Shown piece after piece: positions 26,543 to 37,620 of a DNA stretch of 64,000 nucleotides. The position numbers and the translations under genes are program-made. Source of the stretch: Otatea glauca (taxonomy: Eukaryota; Streptophyta; Magnoliopsida; Poales; Poaceae); the NCBI GenBank assembly GCA_036346275.1, contig CM070722.1, positions 60,549,524-60,613,523 of the forward strand. The letters are read 5' to 3'. Position 1 is the first letter of the stretch. Every line of letters begins with the position of its first letter. Under the pieces are notes generated by a model that was not told the DNA's origin, did not search any database, and saw nothing but the letters and a program-made list of their open reading frames with translations.

Positions 26543-26742
26543 CTAGCGTCCGGACGTCCGATTCCCGAGTGTTGCGTCGGACGCTCGGTGCAATATTTTT
26601 TTTCAATATGTGCAATATTTTTTTTCAACGTGTGCAACATTTTTTTTCGCGTTCACAATTTTGTTGTTATCGAAGGAAAATGTTTCACGCGTAGAAAAAA
26701 ATGTTACAGAGCGTCCGAAAAAATCAGACGTCCGACTGCTAG
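26543..26742. mobile_element. 200-bp MITE with CTAGCGTCCGG-type ends
   Basis: Left end CTAGCGTCCGGACGTCCGA; right end, inverted, CTAGCAGTCGGACGTCTGA. The interior repeats TGTGCAA(C/T)ATTTTTTTTC two to three times. It lies upstream of the phosphatase fragment and splits its 5' leader-like region. Confidence 0.7.
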
Positions 26743-26841
26743 CAATTCCGATTAATGAATTACGTTGTTGAGCAATTGAGTTCTTGCTTGTTGCTAATTT
26801 GGTTTAGCATTTCGATTTTCAGGCAGGCGTGTATGGATGGT

Positions 26842-27522
26842 ATGGCCGGTCTGATTAGCGTGCGCGCCAGTCCGAGGCATTCCCTGTCTATTCCTCAGCC
26901 ATCTTCAGTCCGATCACCACAGGCTTCACAGTAAGCGACAAGAGCTGCAAATCCGTCGTTTCCTTGTACTAAACTATGTAAGCCCGGCCCTTTGGTGGCC
27001 GCAGCAATGGAGGTCTCAAAGGGCCCCTCCTCTTCTGGTTTGGCCAACCGCCAGCCTTCCAAAGGTTAGCGTTACTGAGAAGTCCTTTTATCGGTTTATC
27101 AATGTGCCTCTGAAAAGAACCAACGTTGTAAGATTAGTTTACGCAATGATTTGTGTTCTGCCTTCTTACGTCCAGAGGCTCTTGAGACATGGCGCTATGC
27201 CGATGCGGTGTGCTTCGATGTGGATATCACGGTTTGTCTGGATGAGGGTATTGATGAGCTTGCAGATTTCTGCGGGGCTAGGCAGGCTGTTGCCGAGTGG
27301 ACAGCAAGGTAAATGCGACGTTTTGTTGACTAATTCATCTGGTGCGAATTAGTGGTTTAGTGCATGTAATTTCGTTGCAAGTGCTAACCTCGGCTTAATG
27401 TTCTCACTTCTCAGGGCAATGACGGGGTCTGTTCCATTTGAGGAGGCACTAGCTGCCAGACCGTCTTTAATCAAGCCATCTCTGTCCCAAGTTGAGGATT
27501 GTTTGGAGAAGAGGCCACCAAG
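26842..27522 (+). pseudogene. Phosphoserine phosphatase fragment, 5' part only
   Basis: Phosphoserine phosphatase makes serine in plastids. This copy holds only the N-terminal third: a transit-peptide-like start (MAGLISVRASP, 26842), the exon at 27176-27308 with the DxDxT catalytic motif as DVDITV, and the exon at 27415-27522 ending QVEDCLEKRPPR. It breaks before the rest of the haloacid dehalogenase fold. Introns are retained, so it was copied as DNA. The first exon has a deletion, two in-frame stops (near SLY and TM) and a one-base insertion before the GT at 27065. It cannot make an enzyme. The surrounding inverted transposon ends suggest capture. Confidence 0.8.
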
Positions 27523-28204
27523 GTAAGCTCACCCTGGTCCCAATTTCAAGCTAATCGAGATTTTAGTTACCAACTCACTATTTTACAGCAGTATTGCATT
27601 TTCATATTTTGGATCTTGTCTGGTTCTGACACTTTCTCATATGACAATTATGCACTTTCTTCTTAGGTAGTAAGTGAAGATTAGTTGTATTGTTTTGTTC
27701 TTCTCTATAATGGATCTCACTGTTTCAGCAAGTATAAAAGAATGAATTTTGGACGGTTTAAGGTGTGAGGATTGTGATTTGCTACAATGCTACTTGCCAT
27801 ATACTACTGGCTTAACTAGCCTCAGACATATGCTTGCTTAACTAGCCCTCATTATCGAGTGATGTACTTAAATCTACTTGCTAACGTACTAATGTAGTTG
27901 TATTTTGGACATATAGTATAGTTGATTGATCTTCATATGTGTGACATATATGGTTTTTGTTTTCATGCATTATCCGACTAAATGTTCGTGACCAAGACTA
28001 ACCGTATCCGGAATGATCTGTATTCGCTTCGTATTCGTAACCAAGGTAATCCGCATTCATATTCAAATCCGGTACTGTCCGTATCCGAGAAAAAAATTTG
28101 GAATAGGATACATGATGAGTGAAATCCGTTCGTATGCGCTCCGTTTGACACCCCTATATATATATGCGTGTGCATGTATATATAGCAACATATGAGGTAA
28201 AAAT

Positions 28205-28535
28205 CATTCTTATCGTATAAACTCTATGAAGATTTTCAGAAATTCTCAAAGAATTACCATATCTACGGGAGGTGAGCTTCTACAACCCTGTACAATTTAA
28301 AGACCAAACTCAATTGCATTTTAAAGATATGAAATTGACAAACAACAAGATGGATAATAAAGATCACTATTTATGTTGAATTTGTCTTTTTCATATCTTT
28401 CAAATACGGTTGAATTTGATCTTTTTAATTTTATAGAGTTGTAGAAGCTCACATTCCCTACGAATGGTAATTTTTAAGATTTTTTAAAAACTTATATATA
28501 TAATTTTTATAGAGTTTACACGACATACGTGTATG
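28205..28535. mobile_element. Foldback MITE, about 330 bp
   Basis: Left and right halves are inverted copies over about 150 bp each. Shared words include GTATAAACTCTAT and GTGAGCTTCTACAA on the left against their complements on the right. Non-coding. Exact ends and target duplication were not fixed. Confidence 0.65.
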
Positions 28536-29342
28536 TACGCTGTTCTTTAGTGTGAATGGAGGGAGATGCATGAATCTAGCACTTCACTGAGAGAAGAGTT
28601 AAAGCCACGAAAATGGCAGGTAGAAGAGAGGTACCATATTATGCAGCGAAAGGTGATGAGCGCTAGTCTGCTAGATTTTCAGAGAGATAAGGTGGGCACC
28701 GATTTAGTTAATGCATAGAGCAATTTCTTCCATGAAATTAAAGGCAGAAAGTGAGGTCAAAGGTTGCACATAACATCCTCGGATTTTTTTTTCTTGGGAT
28801 AAGATGCATCATAGAGGAGTGGATATTTTTTGATGTCTTGGCTATTGTATGACAAGGAGCTGACTGGAAACTAAATCTTAACTAAATTTGTTCATCCATA
28901 ACTTGGTCTGAATTTATATGTTACCCTTCAGCACGGCTATCTATCTGTCTTTTCTGAAGTACATCTTAGATCAGTACTATTGTATGATTCTTCCAAATCG
29001 AGGACATATATATTAAAAGAAAACCACTGGATCTTGTTTAAGATAGCCGAACATAGAATACTTATTAAACAAGTGAGCTAGCGCATCAGCCTATGTAAGC
29101 GTCGTTTTCTGCCGACTTACTTACACCTCTGCATATTGCTAATGGCAACACACATCCGAACTAAAAAAGACTTCACATAGAAGAATGCTAAAAAAAAATT
29201 AGAGTTATTCACATCAAGGTAATTTCCTGTTGTGCATAGAGTCATAGACACCTGTTTGTCCACATCCTTTAATTTGCAATTAGTAAACTGAAACAAACAC
29301 TTAATCCGAGCATCCTTTGGCAGTCAGACAAAGATTAGGTGC
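28536..29342. other. Intergenic, no gene seen
   Basis: AT-rich sequence with no convincing ORF, splice-consistent exon or repeat with defined ends. The same holds for 29524-29984, which includes the 3' flank of the VQ gene. Confidence 0.5.
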
Positions 29343-29523
29343 AGTTGAATGGGGCTGTCAAGTTTGCTGTCCCTATTCGACCGGGCGATAAAAGCGGCGT
29401 GTCAGTTTTTAGTTACTGTAGCAAAATACTGTAGCAACAGTTTTGAACGATCTGGACCGTCGATTCACTCGATCCAACGGCTCTAGCGAATGGGACTGCA
29501 AACTTGGCGGTCCCCGTTCAAAC
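29343..29523. mobile_element. MITE, same family as 24049-24255
   Basis: Inverted ends: left AGTTGAATGGGGCTGTCAAG, right (reverse complement) AGTTTGAACGGGGACCGCCA. The interior holds two ACTGTAGCAA-type words and GATCTGGACCGTCGATT. About 180 bp, non-coding. Confidence 0.65.
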
Positions 29524-29984
29524 TTCTCCCTATCTTTGTTGTTGTCAGGTCTACTGAAAGGGACACGAAACTAAATTGGTTCTCTCAAAGAGAGCACGTA
29601 GGTGTGCAAATATCAAGTGTGCAGCTATAATGTGAAAATTGGAAGAATAAAAAATTCACCGATCATGATTCAGTTGCAAATATCACTGTTCTGATTTGTT
29701 ACTTTCAAAATAGAACAAAGAACAATGGTTTACATTTGGAACAGACATCAAAACAAATTTAAGGCTTTAAGCACCCAAACTGATAATTCCTGTATGATCC
29801 CACCTGCGACCCTTACATACACATCATTATTTGCAACCAAGGGTGCAAGAACCTCAAACACCATTGTGTTCATCTAGACAAAGGAAAGAGAAAAAAAATT
29901 AAGAATCCAATATCCTCTCAACTAAAGTGCAAAAAAAAAATCCTCACACAAAAGAAAAAAAATCAAAGAAAAATTCTAACCCAA

Positions 29985-30497
29985 TTAAGATGCGTATATT
30001 TCACCGATCAAATCCATCCTTGACGAGCCGAGAGGCTGCAAGAAGTCAGGAGCCATCCCTTCGAAGACGTCCTCCTCCAAGAAGCTCAAGAAGCCTCCCG
30101 GATTCAGATCCATCCACAGCTCGTTGTGATCAAGGCCATCGCCTAAACCTCCTTCCTCCACCTTCACCTGACACTTGATCTTCTTCTTCTTATTCTGCTG
30201 TTGCTCCATGAATTCGCCCCTCTCGGCAGCCAGCGCCGGCGCCGGCCTCTTCTTGATCGCCTGCTTCTTCTGTTCCTCCTCTACCGTCGGCGGCGGCGCC
30301 ACGTCCACCGTGCTGGCGGCTGGCTTCCCGGTGAGCCGCTGCACGAGCTCCCGGAAGTTGGCGACGTCGGTCTTGATGATCTCCGGTGCAATGATGTGGA
30401 TGATCTTTATCTTTGGCCGCGTTTTGGATATCGTATGCGAGGAGTCCTTGTGCACCGGCAGTGTTGTTGATGGGCTCATGCTGTGGTACTCCCCCAT
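29985..30497 (-). CDS. VQ motif-containing protein
   Basis: Intact single-exon gene of 170 residues. The VQ motif FRELVQRLTG (FxxxVQxLTG) is at residues 48-57. VQ proteins are plant cofactors that bind group I/IIc WRKY transcription factors and are often MAP-kinase substrates, acting in defence and growth. Which WRKY partner applies here cannot be told. The upstream part has the TRPKIKIIHIIAPEIIKTD stretch common in one VQ subgroup. A Lys-rich NKKKKIK segment (102-108) is a plausible nuclear signal. The acidic C-terminus (LSFLEEDVF near residue 140) resembles short activation regions. A TATA box lies about 76-80 bases upstream of the ATG. Lack of introns is usual for the family. Confidence 0.92.
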   Translation of the reverse strand: MGEYHSMSPSTTLPVHKDSSHTISKTRPKIKIIHIIAPEIIKTDVANFRELVQRLTGKPAASTVDVAPPPTVEEEQKKQAIKKRPAPALAAERGEFMEQQQNKKKKIKCQVKVEEGGLGDGLDHNELWMDLNPGGFLSFLEEDVFEGMAPDFLQPLGSSRMDLIGEIYAS

Positions 30498-30571
30498 TAG
30501 TGTGCAGACAGATGGAGATGAAGCGGAGAGCTAAAAAGATGAGTGTGTGTAAGGAGAGGGAAATGGAAAGG

Positions 30572-30580
30572 GTTATATAG
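30572..30580 (-). promoter_or_regulatory. TATA box of the VQ gene
   Basis: On the minus strand CTATATAAC lies about 76-80 bases upstream of the ATG at 30497, a normal spacing for a plant gene with a short leader. Confidence 0.6.
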
Positions 30581-31009
30581 AAAGAGGTGAGATGGTAGAG
30601 AGAGTGTGTAGATGTACTAGAGTCTAGATGAGGTTGTTGTTTGGGGTGTAGGAGGAGAGGAGGAATGGGTTGTTGGAACCTTGGAGGTATATACGGTGGA
30701 AGGAGAGAGGTGACTTGCAAGGATGGTGGGGAAGAAAACCATTTTCCTAGGTTTGAAATGGAAGGGATGAGTATCATCACAAGCTAGTGTGCCACCAAGG
30801 GGGTACATACAAAGTACATAGTATATATATGCCCATACAAAAATTAATGGTCCAGACTTTTAGAGAAGGGACGTCACAATTCCAAGTGTAGAAAGGTAGC
30901 ACAGCTGCATATGTGTGTTTTTTAGTGAGGTGTGTTAGAATTACGTACATGTACAGAAAGGATAGCATAGCTGTATATTGTTTTCAAGTATGGAAATGGA
31001 GAATACTTT

Positions 31010-31490
31010 TTAGGAAGATCCACGATAACATCTCGAACTTTGGTCGAAAGTCCATCTAACACCTTGAACTATGAAATCAAACATTTGACCTTGCAAATTT
31101 TACAATTCGGTTCAAATAACATCTTGACCCAGTTTCATATAGTAGTATTGTCCGTGTGGTGCAATGAGTAGGTTTTCCCTATCGAGCTCCCAATCATGCT
31201 TCTATAACTACTGGCCCCTGTAGCTCCCTTTTTCTTTATTTCAATTTGGAAGAGGAGCCCCCGTGAGCTCCACATGTCATTCACCTAAACTTACCAAGCG
31301 TGTCATCCTACGTGACAAAATTGCCCACTCATCACGCCATGTGGGCAATATCACTATGCGAAATCGGCCGGGTCAGGATGTTATTTGAACTGGATTGCAA
31401 AGTTCGGATGATCAAATGTCTGATTTTATAGTTTATGATGTTGCACGGGCTTTCAAGTAAAGTTATAGTGTTATATAGACTTTTTCCTAG
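31010..31490. mobile_element. Inverted-repeat element, about 480 bp
   Basis: Arms of about 150 bp are inverted copies. The left starts TAGGAAGATCCACGATAAC and the right, read in reverse, starts TAGGAAAAAGTCTATATAAC. Both contain CAAATAACATC(T/C)TGACCC. The interior, about 180 bp, is unique. Non-coding. Confidence 0.65.
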
Positions 31491-31601
31491 TTTTTAAGAA
31501 GATGTTGGCTTAGCTTTGTACTAACTAGCATGTACTTAATTACCTGCTGTAGCTAGCTCTTACATTGCCATGTGATATTATTTTTAGCTTTTTCTGGGTG
31601 A

Positions 31602-31719
31602 TTGATTGACGTGTAACACATGCTAGCATATATAGGAAGTTCATATTTTACAGCATTAATTGATTGACTTGTAACACATGCTATAGCATATATAGGAAGT
31701 TCATATTTTACAGCATTAA
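31602..31719. repeat. 58/60-bp tandem duplication
   Basis: Units 31602-31659 and 31660-31719 are almost identical. The second has an extra TA in CTATAGC and one G-to-T change. Non-coding. Confidence 0.85.
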
Positions 31720-32029
31720 TGTAGTCGCCTAGATTTACAAGAGACATGTCCAGGCATGCATACACACTTGTCTTTTGGACTTCGATATTTCCGGTTTGAC
31801 ATAGTGCAAATACAAGCTGATGGAAGCATGCACAGAAGTATATATCTCAATTTAAAAACTGCACCAGTAATACAGACTCCATTGTGTCACGTACCTTTCT
31901 TGAGGCCCATGAGAAAACGAGTGTCGCGAGGATTTTCCAAGGAGATGGCGTGCGGATATGCATCCAATCCGGACTGGTTAACCGCATCATCGGCGTCTCT
32001 TCCGTGATATATATCACTGTGATACCAAA

Positions 32030-32420
32030 CGGACGCGCGCGCCCGGAAGCAATTAACGTCTTGTCGTACACCGCCGCGCGCCCGCGCGGCGACTCTTCTC
32101 GATCAGGCGAGCGCTACGAACGCGCTGCGCGTACGTACGGTACGAGACCGAGCGCGAAGCGAACAGCGGCAAACGACGCGCGCGGGGCCGCGCCGGTTTG
32201 GTCGTGGGGCGGCCGCGCGCAAATGGCAAAAAGCTGGTGCCCGCGCGCGCGCCGGTCGCCGGCCTCACGCGCTAGTTCGGTCCGGCCGGCCTGCGCGCGC
32301 GGCTCGCGTCACACGACCCACCCACCAGACACCAGCACGGCGGTACCACCACCAACTCGGGGGGCCGCCCCTGCGCCTGCGAGCCAATGTGACGTTGCCG
32401 GCGGTCGTGGTGAGGCAGTG
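32030..32420. other. CpG-dense GC-rich tract
   Basis: About 390 bp with runs such as CGCGCGCGCCCGG contrast with AT-rich flanks. All frames on both strands are open because of composition. No family motif or splice model supports a gene. It could be a promoter-type CpG island of a gene not recognised or lost. Confidence 0.4.
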
Positions 32421-34388
32421 AGCCCCCCACGCACTTTTGCTTAATTATAATTTTTCGTTCCACGTCAAGTACCGAAGCTTGAAAAAAATATATATGCCGC
32501 TTAATTAAAGAATTAGTTTAAATTGAGATAATATATTAAATAGTTTGTGTTGTATTCTTATCAACGTGAGGGTTACTAATAATACTTTATTATTTAAGAA
32601 ATACTTGAACAACATTCGTTGGTCAAATTTTTGTAAATCTATGAACAATTTAACACCAATCAGTTAAACAAATCGACTATTGTCTCTATTCAACCAATTT
32701 ACACAGTTACAACTAATAAAAAAATATCATAAATCAGAAAAGAGGCTCACATTATCTATTTGTTATTTTAGTCAGCCCATTTAGCCGGTCAGACACTAAT
32801 TGACTCACGCTTGATGTCGTCCCTGCTCGCTTGCCATCGTCACGGTGGGTTACCCGTCGTCGCACATCCACACCCTCGCTAGCTCCCCGGCATCCACTCT
32901 CTACGATGTGCGTCAGACAACCTTGACTCTGTGGGCTACCATGTTCTTACGAAGGAGAGACGTTGAGCCACGTCCTCTCTCTCACTCTATGATCTTTGCG
33001 TGTGTCTAGGGGTTTGAGTTTAATTGTGCAAGCAACAAGCAAAATCACCAATTGCCAAATTAGATTTTCAATAAGCAGCGGCCATCAAGCCATATGGTGC
33101 ATGAAGCAACTCATTCACCTAGCAAAACTTTTTCTTCCTCCAATCACACTCGAGCGTGTATGCATTCGCTGTCACTATGTTAAAATTTATTACTAATGCT
33201 AAAGAGTTACTTAAGATCTAGCGCCCGTCCAGCCTGACGGAGCCCTTCGCTGGCTACGCCTCCAAGTCCATGTTAGTTTTGATCAATGGTTGCGGTTCGA
33301 TCAACGTTGTTATAATGTGTTAAATAGACAAAGATATATAGTACAGGACGTATGTCTTATAATCGTAACAATAGTAGGTTGGCAGAAAGATTGCTAGTTA
33401 GTACATGTAACGATATTTGAGCATTGACTTTTAAGATAAAACATCTTCGAAATTTAAACTATTAATTGCACAACACTGTGGTGGGTCATGCACTAGCTAG
33501 CATTTACATATATGTACTCCGTTTCACTGTAGCGAAGTGATCAATAATCCGGCCGTGACTCCTCCTTTTCCAAGTCGTGTTACACTAATAAACGTGAAAG
33601 CTATTCCTCGCAAAGGAAAAAATGTGAAAGCTACGAAGCGAAACAGACGTGAGGAATCATCCATTCTGACGTTACCTCGTCACTTCAATCCCCTTCTCAT
33701 CATAACTCAAAGTTTGTACCCAAGAGGCGCCAAGAAAACCGTATCACGCGTGACACGAAATGGCAGGCCGGATTGGATGGATCGAAGAACGGCGAATGAT
33801 TTCTACATATTTTCTGCCATCGTTCGCGGATCAATTGCATCCACGACGTTCTTCCAAGCAAGTTGGCCTTTTGTTAAGGGCATATAAGAGTCAACATCCA
33901 CAAAACGAAAGGCTATCGATTGTACTACTACTATTATACGTCCACTAGCTGCTATGAGCTTTTATCGTGATGATCTTAGTTTATCTAATCCAGTTCTAAT
34001 AATGGCCTTTCAAGGTACCAAATCACTCCGATTTACACGCACAAGTAATCGTCCGTACTGAGTGAGAACTGATAACTTACCAGTTTGTAGCAAGCTTGTA
34101 GCACACTGCCAGGCACGGCTTCCATGTGGCATATGGGCATGTACTTGTGAGTACTGACCAATAGCAATTTGTCGTTTTGTCTAAACGCCAATTGCCATGT
34201 GATCAGTAAGGTTTTGTACTGTGTCTGTGTATCAGTGTATCCACCGACCCATTGATTCGATCTAGCCGGATCGATTTTACAGAACTGAAGCAACCAAATC
34301 TAAGGGTGTGTCTCTGTGTTTGTGTTTTTTGTGAAGTATAAGGTTCCGTTAATGATTTACCATGTCAAAGTTCAGCTATATGTCCTAG
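32421..34388. other. Intergenic, no gene seen
   Basis: AT-rich sequence. The ORF at 33537-33887 has no family feature or promoter. No RNA gene was recognised. Confidence 0.5.
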
Positions 34389-34725
34389 CACTACTACAGA
34401 AAAGATCATCACAAACGGTTTGGAACCGTCATCACAGACGGTTTTTCGAACCGTCTGTAACCATGGGTCAGTGATGTTATGGAACATCACAGACGATAAG
34501 ACATTGACGATTTTATTATAAAACCGTCTGAGATAATACATGACGGTTTTTAACTAAAACCGTCTGTGATATTGATGTATATCACTGGCGATTTTTGAAG
34601 AGTATCGTCTGTGATAATGTCATTGACGGTTGCAATATAGAACCGTCAGTGATGTTCATCGTCACAGACGGTTTTGAGAAACCGTCTGTGATGAGGCGTC
34701 TAATATAAGCCTTTTTGTAGTAGTG
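34389..34725. mobile_element. CACTA (En/Spm) MITE
   Basis: The element begins CACTACTACAGAAAAG and ends with the inverted CACTACTACAAAAAGG. The outer 3 bp are TAG and TAA. Its 337 bp are filled with direct and inverted copies of ACAGACGGTTT / AACCGTCTGTGA, the usual subterminal transposase-binding motif pattern of CACTA elements. Non-autonomous; no coding. Confidence 0.9.
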
Positions 34726-34865
34726 TAACCTGCCTACAAGTTTCCATTGTCCATGTATGTATACAAGTAGGATTGGAAGAAATAATCACTTTTCTAATCT
34801 GGCATCCTTTCAAACGTAATTGCGATAGTGGAAGTACCGGAAGGTTACACGTGTCATCACCTTCC

Positions 34866-34966
34866 GTGCTCCTGCACCGCGGAAGCGCCTCAGAGCTCAT
34901 AAATTCGCTGGTTTGCCGAGCTCTGGGAGCTCGGTAGGTGCTTCCGTGGTGCGGGAGCGCAAAAGA
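34866..34966. repeat. Imperfect hairpin rich in GAGCTC
   Basis: The left arm (about 34868-34900) and right arm (about 34924-34962) are inverted copies around a short loop, with GAGCTC words inside. Possibly the remnant of a MITE. No target duplication seen. Confidence 0.45.
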
Positions 34967-37620
34967 TGATACATGTCATCTTTTGGTGTTTCCACGGTTA
35001 GGAATAGAGCTATTTTTATAATTATATTTGAAAGAAGGCCAAAATTTACAAAAAGAAAAAAATTACACACGGAGCCAAGAGAATGACCAACTCTAAGCCA
35101 GAGAAGCCCAGAGCGGCGGTTTTGAGTGAATCTCGGGCTCTGGGTCATACAATCATAGATGAATGGAGCAGATACAGTAGTAAATAGTACTTACAGTTTT
35201 CCTCTCGCTGTTTTGCACCGTGCATTGCTGTTAACCAGCGACTTACCCACGCTAGGTACGTAAGAGGATCCGGATCCATACCCCATATCAGTATCAACCG
35301 TGTTTATATAAAGGCTCGCACCTAGGCTGAACGAGCTGTTTCTTTTCTTTCATACACTGCAATAACTAGGTTGGTAGGCGCGCTACGCTATGTCGGTACC
35401 TAAAATGCTAGCCAATACAAAGAGGTCATCATGTACAACAAAACACAGACCTCTCTATCACAAGAAGCTCATTATTGTAGTATATATTTTTAATCATTAT
35501 ATTTGTAAAATCAGAGTGAATTCCTCACATTTGTCAGAAAGTTCTAACTACTGTTGCTACATTGAGATAACCTGTGTGAACTTGAGGATTTACAATCTAT
35601 ATTCTTGTAATTTTTTTGGTGGTGATTTACAACATAATGCAAGCGAAACCTACAAACGTACATAACTTCCTGGTACAGCTTCTTTACTCAAAACCCTTTC
35701 TTACCTGTAAGGTGAGCCTCCTATTCATGACAAGGTAGTGCAAATACATCTCCAATTTGAAATCACTCCTCATAACCATGTCAAGGTCTTTGTGGTTGCC
35801 ACTTCAATAAGGATAGCACATCCCGATTCCCAAACTCCAAAACTTAAATGCTAGACTATGACCTTTTGCTATTCATTATATCCAACTGGTTTTCAAATAT
35901 TTGAAAGAACTCTCCCCAGAAACACATAATAGACGCTGACAAAGATCATATAAGCATTTAGCACTTAGCAAAAGCTTACCTTGAGGAACCATCCTATGAA
36001 GGACTTCATTTAAAGAGCGATTTCAATAAAAGATGATATCTACTCCAACACAACTACATTAAAACGAAGGAGTTTGCAAGGGAAAATACACAACAGTGAG
36101 TCAATTAATCCTTCGTGACCTCCACAAAGTATATATTGAGGAAAAAAACATATTTATTATGAACCAAACAAAATGAAAAGAGGAAGGAAAATATATAATT
36201 TTTTAAAACAAAAGAACCTAGCCAGTTAGGCATTTAGCAACAATTTGTCAGGATACTCGAAAAGCACTAACGCTCTTTGTTTACAACTGTAAGAAGGAAA
36301 CTGTCCGTAATGAAATAAGAAGAAATACACTGAAGCTCAATTTTAGCTTATAATTCATGAAAGGTCTAAAATGGTAGCCATACAAAATATTTCTACAAAG
36401 CAACCAATGCCTATATAAGAAGCAAACATGGATATCCTCTTGAATACATGTTCTCTTATTCTATATGTACACTAAATAGGGAGTAACGTCTGCCTTGTTT
36501 GCTCTGTGGGGAAGACAACAGATAGTAAAAAATTCACTAAGCATAATGTAAGTAGCACTTGGACATTTTTATCAGGTAGCAAGTAATCCCAAAGACAATT
36601 CCTCAAAATATTGTCCTCTTCCCAACTGTCGAAATGGTACTATAAGTATATGTAATGAAAGTAGTTTGCATCTTACAATTCTATTTGTTGGAAAGTATAA
36701 CAAATCGAACATGGAGCTAAAATGTGCTATGACATCCCCTTAGAACCCTACTGTATCCGAAAATTAATAAGAAAATTATAAGAAAATAAATAGATGACTG
36801 TTTTGGGACTTTCTCCATAACTCCTAACATAAAGTCATTTCTATTCCCATACCTCATTAGCTCCTTGCACTGGATTATCAACAAAGCCCAACTCTTTGTT
36901 CAATCAACGCCTTGTCTTCTAAGACCATGCATTCTGATGAATATATGAATATGAATAAATACCCTCCTAAACAAGCAAAATAGCTAAGCTTACCAAGTAA
37001 CACAACAAGAGAAGAAGTATATGCCATTATACTGAAAATAGAATCACATGAATTGAAAAGAAAGCTCACATTAGAAGATGAGACATCAGGAATCTCTTAT
37101 CATCATAGGGTGGTTATGTTCACACGCCTCTTAGGGTGTATATGTGGTTGCTCATATAAAAATACTGCGCCTAACAACATTGCATGGTTATTTAGCAGCA
37201 CATGGTTGCAAATAACGAAGCCCAATTCAGCGCAAGATTTACAAAATCAAAGTCAAAAGAGAAGCATAGGTCAAAATTATTATATGAGAATGATACTGCA
37301 CCTTATACTTCGTATATTCGGAATTTGAATCCCGAGGCACCTTTGGCTCATAATCTGTTTGTAAACAAGCCATGCAGCTCATTCTGTATAAATAAACTGG
37401 AAAAGGAAAGTAAAATGGTAAAGAAATTTTCAGTGCAAGCCAAGTGCTGGCTTACAACTAAGTGTTGTGCTAATCAGAAAGCAATCTCATAAATCACATA
37501 AAGCAATCAATAACTTACAATTAAATAATAAATATTGTGCTAGCTTTATCTTTGCCAAGAACTCTGTGCAACAAGAATGCTATGGCACTAATGCTAATGG
37601 TGGTGTTGTAATTGACATAC
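34967..37620. other. AT-rich intergenic or intronic DNA
   Basis: No confirmed gene. On the minus strand some exon-like stretches with AG...GT borders exist near 37290-37395 and 36845-36890, but phases cannot be joined into a product. A TATATAAAGG word at about 35303 has no recognisable gene downstream. Confidence 0.35.

Larger units (their letters stand above)
25736..28170. mobile_element. Transposon-like segment carrying a phosphoserine phosphatase fragment
   Basis: The two ends are related in inverted orientation. The left reads GGTGCAAACAGAGCGGATAA. The right, reverse complemented, reads GGGGTGTCAAACGGAGCGCA. Both are followed inward by degenerate GGATA/TCCG words, the usual subterminal structure of a grass hAT-type family. 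TATATATA lies at both outer edges, so an 8-bp duplication cannot be separated from simple repeat. Inside are a GC-rich stretch (25980-26200), a MITE and a broken phosphatase copy with introns. Borders are approximate. Confidence 0.55.

Noticed and set aside
31884..32444. 186-residue plus-strand ORF in the CpG-dense tract
   Set aside because: Open by composition on several frames; no family motif. Listed only as a CpG-rich tract.
36420..36660. Exon-like minus-strand stretch encoding a Trp/Glu/Asp-rich peptide near 36600
   Set aside because: Borders could be AG...stop, but it cannot be joined in phase to neighbours and the peptide is not recognised.
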